In this document: piece after piece, positions 1-8,832 of the stretch | How the letters are laid out: every line of letters begins with the position of its first letter | Numbering within the stretch: the first letter of the stretch is position 1 | Origin: Actinomycetes bacterium | GTDB lineage: Bacteria > Actinomycetota > Acidimicrobiia > Acidimicrobiales > UBA8190 | Assembly (NCBI GenBank): GCA_021798135.1 | Contig: JAJZYI010000134.1 | Span: 1 to 8,832, forward strand | Reading direction: 5' to 3' | DNA length: 8,832 bases | Notes under the pieces: generated by a model | The model's database searches: none | The model's input: the letters and a program-made list of their open reading frames with translations, nothing else | What the model was told of the DNA's origin: nothing | Position numbers and translations under genes: made by a program

Positions 1-36
1 CGGGCGTGGGGCCCGGGCCGGCTGGCAGGAAGTTCG

Positions 37-53
37 GGCCGCTCGGCGCGGCC
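37..53 (-). terminator. Weak hairpin downstream of rpoC, possible terminator
   Basis: A perfect 6-bp inverted repeat (GGCCGC / GCGGCC, 5-nt loop) begins 17 nt after the rpoC stop codon. On the transcribed strand it is followed by CGAACTTCC, which has no real U-tract. A second GC palindrome (GGCCCGGGCC, 10-19) lies just beyond. In many actinobacteria rpsL and rpsG follow rpoC, but only 69 nt of the downstream spacer is visible, so I cannot tell whether this ends the transcript or is ordinary spacer structure. Short GC stems are common by chance at this base composition. Confidence 0.25.
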
Positions 54-69
54 TGGACGGCGACGGCGG

Positions 70-4157
<4,088 letters not shown>

Positions 4158-4158
<1 letters not shown>

Positions 4159-7100
4159 TACAGGCTCCTCTCGGCGGCGCGGCGCTCGTCTTCCTCGTCC
4201 GACCCGCGCTCGGGCCGGCTGATGTCGATGCCCAGCTCCTCGGCGGTGCGGAACACGTCCTCGTCGAGCTCGCGCATCTCGATCTCCTCGCCGGTGGTCG
4301 ACAGCACCTCGACGTCGAGGCACAGCGACTGCATCTCCTTGATGAGCACCTTGAAGCTCTCGGGGATGCCGGGCTCGGGGATGTTCTCGCCCTTCACGAT
4401 GGCCTCGTAGACCTTCACCCTGCCGAGCACGTCGTCGGACTTGATGGTGAGCAGCTCCTGCAGGGCGTAGGCGGCGCCGTAGGCCTCGAGGGCCCACACC
4501 TCCATCTCCCCGAAGCGCTGCCCGCCGAACTGGGCCTTCCCGCCGAGCGGCTGCTGGGTGATCATCGAGTACGGGCCCGTGGAGCGGGCGTGGATCTTGT
4601 CGTCGACCAGGTGGGCGAGCTTCAGGATGTAGACGTACCCGACCGAGATGGGGTTGTCGTAGGGCTCGCCGGTCCGGCCGTTGTAGAGCGTGACCTTGCC
4701 GTCGGTGCCGATGAGGCGCCTGCCGTCGGCCGAGTCGGGGTTGAGCCGCTCGAACACCTGCTTGATGGTCGGGTGCCGGCCGGCGTTCTCCTCCTCGTCC
4801 CAGTGGGCGCCGTCGAACGCCGGCGTGGCCACCCAGGTGGCCGGGTCGGTGCGGGGCCGGGTCTTCGTCTCGGTGCCGCGCAGGGGCGGGTTGTGGGCGG
4901 TGGCCCCGTCCCAGCCCCAGCGGGCGGCGTAGCCGAGGTGCGACTCGAGCACCTGCCCGACGTTCATCCGGCTGGGCACGCCCAGGGGGTTCAGGATGAT
5001 GTCGACGGGGGTGCCGTCGGCCAGGAACGGCATGTCCTCGACGGGCAGGATCTTGGAGATGACGCCCTTGTTGCCGTGGCGGCCGGCGAGCTTGTCGCCC
5101 TCGGAGATCTTCCGCTTCTGGGCGACGTACACCCGGACCAGCTGGTTCACGCCCGGGGGCAGCTCGTGGGAGTCCTCGCGCGAGAACACCCGCACGTCGA
5201 TCACCTTGCCCGACTCGCCGTGGGGGACCTTCAGCGAGGTGTCGCGCACCTCGCGCGCCTTCTCGCCGAAGATGGCCCGCAGCAGCCGCTCCTCGGGGGT
5301 CTGCTCGGTCTCGCCCTTGGGGGTGACCTTGCCGACGAGCACGTCGCCGGCGTCGACCTCGGCGCCGATGCGGATGATGCCCCGCTCGTCGAGGTCGGCC
5401 AGGATCTCCTCGGACAGGTTGGGGATGTCCCGGGTGATCTCCTCGGCGCCCAGCTTGGTGTCGCGGGCGTCGACCTCGTGCTCCTCGATGTGGATGGAGG
5501 TCATCACGTCGTCGCGCACCAGCCGCTCGGAGAGGATGATGGCGTCCTCGAAGTTGTAGCCCTCCCACGGCATGAAGGCGACCAGCAGGTTCTTGCCGAG
5601 GGCGAGCTCGCCCTGGTGGGTCGCCGGGCCGTCGGCCAGGATGGTCCCCTTGACCACGGCCTGACCCTCGTCGACCAGGACCTTCTGGTTGATGGAGGTG
5701 TTCTGGTTGGAGCGGCGGAACTTCGCCAGCCGGTGGGTGCGCCGGCCCAGCTCCACGCCGATGCGGTCGCGCTGCCCGGCCTCGTACTCGACGACGACGT
5801 GGTCCCCGGACACCTCGACCACGCGGCCGGTGCCCTCGGCGAGCAGCACGTCGCCGGCGTCCTGGGCGGCGCGGGCCTCGGCGCCGGTGCCGATGTAGGG
5901 CGCCTCGGGCACGACGACGGGGACGGCCTGCTTCTGCATGTTGGCGCCCATGAGCGCCCGGTTGGCGTCGTCGTGCTCCACGAAGGGGATGAGGGCGGTG
6001 GACACCGACACGATCTGGTTGGTGGACACGTCCATCAGGTCGACCTCGGTCGGCGGGACGAAGTCGAGCTCGCTGGTGGTGCCGTACGAGGTGGCGGTGG
6101 CCCCCACCCGCACGCCGGCGCCCTGGGGGCCGCGGCGCACCAGGACGCGCTCGTCCACGAAGCGGCCGTCGCCGTCCAGCTTGGCGTTGGCCTGGGCGAT
6201 GACGTGCTCCTCCTCCTCGTCGGCGGCGAGGTACACGATCTCGTCGGTGACGCGGCCCTCGGCGACCTTCCGGTACGGCGTCTCGATGAAGCCGTACTCG
6301 TTCACCCGCGCGTACGTGGCCAGGGCGCCGATCAGGCCGATGTTCGGGCCCTCGGGCGTCTCGATGGGGCACATGCGGCCGTAGTGCGAGCTGTGCACGT
6401 CACGGACCTCGAACCCGGCGCGCTCGCGCGAGAGGCCGCCGGGGCCCAGCGCGGACAGCCGCCGCTTGTGGGCCAGGCCCGACAGCGGGTTGTTCTGGTC
6501 CATGAACTGGCTGAGCTGGCTGGTGCCGAAGAACTCCTTGATGGCGGCGACCACCGGGCGGATGTTGATGAGCGTCTGCGGCGTGATCGCCTCGACGTCC
6601 TGGGTGGTCATGCGCTCGCGCACCACGCGCTCCATGCGCGACAGGCCGACGCGCACCTGGTTCTGGATCAGCTCGCCGACCGAGCGGATCCGCCGGTTGG
6701 CGAAGTGGTCCTGGTCGTCGATGCGGTACCCCGACTCGCCGTCAGCCAGGTGGAGCATGTAGGTGGCGGTGGCCAGGATCTCCGACGGGCTGAGGACGCC
6801 CTGGTCGGGCGCCGGGCGCTCCAGGTCGACGCCCAGGACGTCCGAGATGCGGTCGATCTCGGGACCGAGCTTGCGGTTCAGCTTGTAGCGCCCGACCCGG
6901 GTCAGGTCGTAGCGCTTGGGGTTGAAGAAGGCGTTGTCGAAGTAGGCACGCGCCGCGTCGACCGACAGCGGCTCGCCGGGACGCGCCCGCTTGTAGATCT
7001 CGAGGAGGGCCTCCTCGCGCGACGGCGCCAGCTCGCGCTCCTTCTCCCACTGGCCCTCGAGGAAGTCGAAGTGCCGGACGAAGCGCTGCAGGAACGCCTC

Positions 7101-7718
7101 GTCCTCGTACCCGAGCGCCCGCAGCAGCACGAACAGCGACAGGCGGCGCTTGCGGGCGACGCGGGCCCCGGCGGTGACGTCGCGCGACGGCTTGGCCTCG
7201 ACGTCGAACTCGACCCACTCCCCGCGGTAGGGGTGGATGGTGCCGGTCACGATGGTCTTGGCGTCACGGCCCGGCTGGAAGATGACGCCTGGGGAGCGCA
7301 CCAGCTGGCTCACCACGACCCGCTCGGTGCCGTTGATGATGAAGGTGCCCTTGTCCGTCATCATCGGGAAGTCCCCCATGAAGACGGTCTGCTCCTTGAT
7401 CTCGCCGGTGCTCGCGTTCATGAACCGCGCCCGGACGAAGACCGGGGCGGCGAAGGTCATGTCCTTCTCCTTGCACTCCTCCACCGTGAACTTCGGCGGC
7501 GGGCGCAGGTCTGGATCGGCGGCGTCGAACTCCAGCTCCAGGCTGAGCTGCCCGGTGAAGTCCTCGATGGGGCTGATGTCGGCGAAGGCGCCGGCCAGTC
7601 CCCGGTCCAGGAACCACTGGAACGAGTCGCGCTGGATGGCGATCAGGTCGGGCAGCGGCAGGACCTCGTCGAGGTTCGCGAAGGAGAAACGATCCGGGCT
7701 CTTTGACCGTGCAGGCAA
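4158..7718 (-). CDS. rpoB: DNA-directed RNA polymerase subunit beta (RpoB), TTG start
   Basis: This is the second-largest RNA polymerase subunit, which pairs with beta prime to form the catalytic core and is the target of rifamycins. The product is 1186 residues and complete, from [20 protein letters not shown] to the acidic C-terminus. The rifampicin region ([29 protein letters not shown], residues about 398-426) keeps D407, H417 and S422, the equivalents of E. coli D516, H526 and S531, so the target looks rifamycin-sensitive. The lysines in [12 protein letters not shown] (K876, K884) match E. coli K1065 and K1073. The VATPAFDGA segment before YNGRTGEP resembles actinobacterial RpoB. Start choice: TTG at 7718-7716 has GGGAGGAG 7 nt upstream, and no ATG or GTG lies near the conserved N-terminus in this frame. 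The gene overlaps rpoC by one base and follows a long leader with its own promoters. Confidence 0.99.
4165..4172 (-). promoter_or_regulatory. rpoC ribosome binding site inside the rpoB 3' end
   Basis: The minus strand reads GAGAGGAG, then 6 nt, then GTG. The site lies wholly within the last codons of rpoB, and the start overlaps the rpoB stop by one base (TAGTG, 4160-4156). It fixes the rpoC start at the GTG and suggests that ribosomes finishing rpoB can reinitiate on rpoC, which would favour equal synthesis of the two subunits. Confidence 0.88.
6453..6527 (-). other. Rifampicin-resistance-determining region of rpoB
   Basis: This segment encodes RpoB residues 398-422, the wall of the rifamycin pocket. 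Every commonly mutated position I can place is the sensitive-type residue: Q404 (E. coli Q513), D407 (D516), H417 (H526) and S422 (S531). The one difference from the usual sequence is A416 where most bacteria have Thr (E. coli T525), encoded by GCC at 6471-6473. That position is not among the major resistance sites. Confidence 0.85.
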
Positions 7719-7725
7719 CGGCCTA

Positions 7726-7733
7726 CTCCTCCC
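7726..7733 (-). promoter_or_regulatory. rpoB ribosome binding site
   Basis: The minus strand reads GGGAGGAG, then 7 nt (TAGGCCG), then TTG. This is a near-ideal Shine-Dalgarno at good spacing. It decides in favour of the TTG start, and its strength may offset the weak initiation codon. Confidence 0.88.
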
Positions 7734-7836
7734 AGGTTCAGGGACGGGCGGTGGACGGCGTGGCGATGCGGTGGGCGGCGCCCGGGCGGCGCCGGCCGGC
7801 AGGGCGGTGGCAGGTGTCGGTGTCGCCGGTCACCGC

Positions 7837-7866
7837 GGCACGGTGGGCGGCGGCACGGTGGGCGGC
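7837..7866. repeat. Perfect 15-bp tandem duplication in the rpoB leader
   Basis: GGCACGGTGGGCGGC occurs twice, back to back (7837-7851 and 7852-7866, plus strand). It lies 118 nt or more upstream of the rpoB start and looks like a recent slippage duplication. Confidence 0.85.
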
Positions 7867-7955
7867 AGCGGGACGGCGGGCCGTGCCGCCGCCGTGGTGG
7901 GTCGTGCGGCTGGTGGTCGTGCGGGAGCGGCAGCGGGCGCCGGCGAGCACCGGGA

Positions 7956-8017
7956 GGGCACCCGATGCCGGCGCTGGGCACGCGATGGCCGAGGCCGGGC
8001 ACGCCACGGCCGGCGCG
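7956..8017. repeat. Three degenerate 20-21 bp repeats in the rpoB leader
   Basis: Three consecutive plus-strand units begin with GGGCAC at 7956, 7976 and 7997, with similar continuations (CCGATGCCGGCG, GCGATGGCCGAGG, GCCACGGCCGGCG). On the RNA strand each unit ends in GTGCCC after a GC-rich block with short self-complementary parts. No function is recognised. Confidence 0.6.
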
Positions 8018-8116
8018 ACGAAGCTCCGGGCCAGGCCGGAGGAGTACGAGGGCGCGGAGGGGCGCGTCATTCAGCTGATGAACGATCGGCGCGACGACAA
8101 GGCACGGCAACCGGTA

Positions 8117-8145
8117 AGCATACGCGCTCGGTCGCCCGGGTGCAA
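8117..8145 (-). promoter_or_regulatory. Proximal rpoBC promoter (P2)
   Basis: The minus strand has -35 TTGCAC (8145-8140), a 17-bp spacer and -10 TATGCT (8122-8117). The -10 matches four of six consensus bases; the -35 matches the TTG. The TA-containing -10 stands out in DNA this GC-rich. Transcription would begin near 8110, giving an rpoB leader of about 390 nt. The assignment rests on sequence match and position only. Confidence 0.7.
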
Positions 8146-8162
8146 CCCCGTCGATCACCGCC

Positions 8163-8191
8163 AGGGTACGGACGAGCGCGGCTCCCGTCAA
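8163..8191 (-). promoter_or_regulatory. Distal rpoBC promoter (P1)
   Basis: The minus strand has -35 TTGACG (8191-8186), a 17-bp spacer and -10 TACCCT (8168-8163). The -35 matches five of six consensus bases. The -10 keeps the key TA and final T. Its predicted start (about 8156) falls about 11 bp upstream of the P2 -35 box, so a polymerase bound at one promoter would be likely to obstruct the other. P1 and P2 are spaced 46 bp apart with identical 17-bp spacers. Confidence 0.68.
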
Positions 8192-8200
8192 GCACCGGCC

Positions 8201-8227
8201 CGGCCGGCACGGCCGCGGCACCGGCCG
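8201..8227 (-). repeat. Second inverted repeat between the rplL hairpin and P1
   Basis: CGGCCGG (8201-8207) and CCGGCCG (8221-8227) form a 7-bp stem around a 13-nt loop that contains the palindrome GCCGCGGC. It lies 5 nt downstream, in the direction of transcription, of the strong hairpin after rplL and 9 bp upstream of the P1 -35 box. It could be a second pause or termination structure, or an operator. Chance is also possible in sequence this rich in G and C. Confidence 0.35.
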
Positions 8228-8232
8228 CTCCT

Positions 8233-8266
8233 CGGCCGGGCCCGGGGTCCGCCCCGGGCCCGGCCG
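8233..8266 (-). terminator. Strong GC hairpin after rplL, U-tract-free terminator or attenuator
   Basis: The arms 8233-8247 and 8252-8266 are perfectly complementary over 15 bp, all G and C, with a 4-nt loop (CGGA in RNA). The stem begins 7 nt after the rplL stop codon. The RNA after it is AGGAGCGGCC, so there is no U-tract. Actinobacteria are reported to use many hairpins of this kind, so intrinsic termination, partial read-through into rpoBC, or 3'-end stabilisation of the rplL mRNA are all possible. Confidence 0.7.
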
Positions 8267-8273
8267 GGACGGG

Positions 8274-8660
8274 CTACTTGACCTCGACGGTGGCGCCGGC
8301 CTCTTCGAGCTGGGCCTTGGCCTTCTCGGCGTCGTCCTTGGAGACGCGCTCCAGGACCGGCTTCGGCGCGCCGTCGACGAGGTCCTTGGCCTCCTTCAGC
8401 CCCAGGCTGGTGAGGGCGCGGACCTCCTTGATGACCTGGATCTTCTTGTCGCCGGCAGACGTCAGGATGACGTCGAACTCCGACTTCTCCTCCTCGGCTG
8501 CGCCGGCCGCCTCGCCGCCGGCCGCCGGTGCGGCAGCAACGGCCACGGGCGCCGCCGCGGTGACGCCGAAGCGCTCTTCGAAGTCCTTGAGCAGCTCGGA
8601 CAGCTCGAGGACCGACAGCGAGGCGATGCCGTCGAGGATCTCTTCCTTGGTCAGTGCCAT
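8274..8660 (-). CDS. rplL: Ribosomal protein bL12 (L7/L12)
   Basis: This is the stalk protein of the large ribosomal subunit. It is present as dimers bound to L10, and it recruits and activates translational GTPases such as EF-Tu and EF-G. The product is 128 residues, normal for the family. Residues 1-33 ([20 protein letters not shown]) are the helical dimerisation and L10-binding domain. Residues 34-58 are an Ala/Gly/Glu hinge. Residues 59-128 are the globular factor-binding domain, with [20 protein letters not shown] and [15 protein letters not shown] before the closing [16 protein letters not shown] has Ser where TGLGLKEAK is usual. The ATG at 8660 has GAAGGAG 10 nt upstream and gives the standard N-terminus. 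It ends in TAG next to a strong hairpin. rplJ (L10) usually precedes it but is not recognisable in the 172 nt present. Confidence 0.98.
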   Translation of the reverse strand: MALTKEEILDGIASLSVLELSELLKDFEERFGVTAAAPVAVAAAPAAGGEAAGAAEEEKSEFDVILTSAGDKKIQVIKEVRALTSLGLKEAKDLVDGAPKPVLERVSKDDAEKAKAQLEEAGATVEVK

Positions 8661-8670
8661 GGTGCTGGTG

Positions 8671-8677
8671 CTCCTTC
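8671..8677 (-). promoter_or_regulatory. rplL ribosome binding site
   Basis: The minus strand reads GAAGGAG followed by 10 nt (CACCAGCACC) and ATG. The spacing is slightly long but usable. The site directly abuts the inner copy of the 22-bp tandem repeat, whose own end (AGCAGGAA) adds a second purine-rich stretch. Confidence 0.75.
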
Positions 8678-8722
8678 TTCCTGCTGGGGAGATCGGGTGG
8701 TTCCTGCTGGGGAGATCGGGTG
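8678..8722. repeat. Perfect 22-bp direct repeat next to the rplL ribosome binding site
   Basis: Two identical 22-bp copies (8678-8699 and 8701-8722, plus strand, each starting TTCCTGCTGGGGAGATCGGG) are separated by one base, giving a 23-bp period. On the RNA strand each copy ends in AGCAGGAA, and the inner copy runs straight into the rplL Shine-Dalgarno. A recent tandem duplication is the simplest explanation. Confidence 0.9.
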
Positions 8723-8832
8723 TCGTGGTCGACCGGGCGGGTGCCGATCGGGTCCGGGGGTGCGGGCCGGGGTCCGGGGTCGGAGACCGGGGTGCGGGGT
8801 CGGGGGCCGGGCCGGGGCCGCCGCGGCTGCGC
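8723..8832. other. Low-complexity region upstream of rplL with a G-tract array
   Basis: No gene is recognised here. The plus strand carries nine runs of three to five G (8756-8817), built from loose CGGGGT(C/G) units. Loops are 2-3 nt except for one of 9 nt. This fits G-quadruplex-forming patterns on the template strand; the RNA would be C-rich. All three minus-strand frames are open to the window edge, but none gives a convincing L10 C-terminus. One frame starts with an Ala run, then becomes Pro/Arg-rich and would end at 8651 inside rplL. The end of rplJ is therefore either upstream of the window or an unusual extension. Confidence 0.55.

Larger units (their letters stand above)
7719..8110 (-). 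other. Long 5' leader of rpoBC with no recognised gene
   Basis: About 390 nt separate the predicted start of transcription at the proximal promoter (about 8110) from the rpoB TTG codon. No RNA family is recognised. The leader contains a 110-codon open frame (8070-7738, ATG to TGA) that ends 19 nt before the rpoB start. That frame has very high third-position GC, but its second-position GC is also very high, and its product is almost only Ala, Arg, Pro, Thr, Ser, Gly and His with no Glu and no Lys. Its ATG lacks a Shine-Dalgarno. I therefore treat it as probably non-coding. The leader also holds three degenerate repeats (7956-8017) and a 15-bp tandem repeat (7837-7866). Confidence 0.55.

Noticed and set aside
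4159..6372. Upstream extension of the rpoC frame into rpoB, giving a 2100-residue frame
   Set aside because: The extra N-terminal part is Arg/Pro/His-rich shadow of rpoB. The conserved RpoC N-terminus, Shine-Dalgarno and GTG all mark 4158 as the start.
4590..7706. 1038-codon open frame on the plus strand, antisense to rpoB
   Set aside because: The same GC-driven shadow effect. Conserved polymerase motifs occur only in the minus-strand frame.
8067..8081. TCAT / ATGA inverted repeat around TCAGCTG in the rpoB leader, considered as an operator
   Set aside because: The stem is only 4 bp and flanking bases do not pair, so it is too weak to call.
7643..8221. 192-codon minus-strand frame across the promoters and into rpoB
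   Set aside because: It spans the P1 and P2 promoter boxes and runs out of frame into rpoB, and its composition is that of translated spacer.
7703..8281. 192-codon plus-strand frame in the rplL-rpoB gap
   Set aside because: It covers the whole gap including the hairpin and promoters, is Arg/Ala/Pro-rich, and matches no family I recognise. Open frames of this size are expected by chance at this GC content.

Overview
The window is a housekeeping ribosomal-protein / RNA-polymerase locus from a very GC-rich actinobacterium. All three genes lie on the minus strand, in transcription order rplL (ribosomal protein bL12), rpoB (RNA polymerase beta) and rpoC (beta prime). The gene order, the [13 protein letters not shown] segment in RpoB, the helical insertion near the RpoC N-terminus and the extreme third-position GC all point to Actinomycetota. 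The divergent RpoC clamp segment makes me lean to an uncultured or poorly sampled lineage such as Acidimicrobiia; that placement is inference and was not tested by alignment.

Layout from high to low coordinate, which is the direction of transcription. 8661-8832 is a low-complexity, C-rich (on the RNA strand) stretch upstream of rplL, with a G-tract array on the plus strand and a 22-bp tandem repeat next to the rplL ribosome binding site. 8274-8660 is rplL. 7719-8273 is a 555-bp gene-free gap that holds a perfect 15-bp hairpin just after rplL, two tandem sigma-70-type promoters, and a leader of about 390 nt in front of rpoB. 4158-7718 is rpoB, which starts with TTG behind a strong Shine-Dalgarno. 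70-4158 is rpoC, which starts with GTG and overlaps the rpoB stop by one base (TAGTG). 1-69 is the start of the downstream spacer.

How the parts work together: bL12 forms the ribosomal stalk that recruits translation factors, and beta and beta prime form the catalytic core of RNA polymerase. The sequence suggests that rplL ends at its own terminator-like hairpin, that rpoBC is driven mainly by its own tandem promoters, and that the two polymerase subunits are co-translated from coupled cistrons. 

I see no mobile element, CRISPR array, tRNA, rRNA or defence system. I did not find an undescribed biological system. The points most worth a second look are the long rpoB leader (with degenerate repeats and an open frame), the 66-residue Gly-rich tail of RpoC with a heptapeptide repeat, the divergent RpoC clamp segment with about seven extra residues, and the G-tract array upstream of rplL. 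Very long open frames on the opposite strand are shadows caused by GC-rich codon use.
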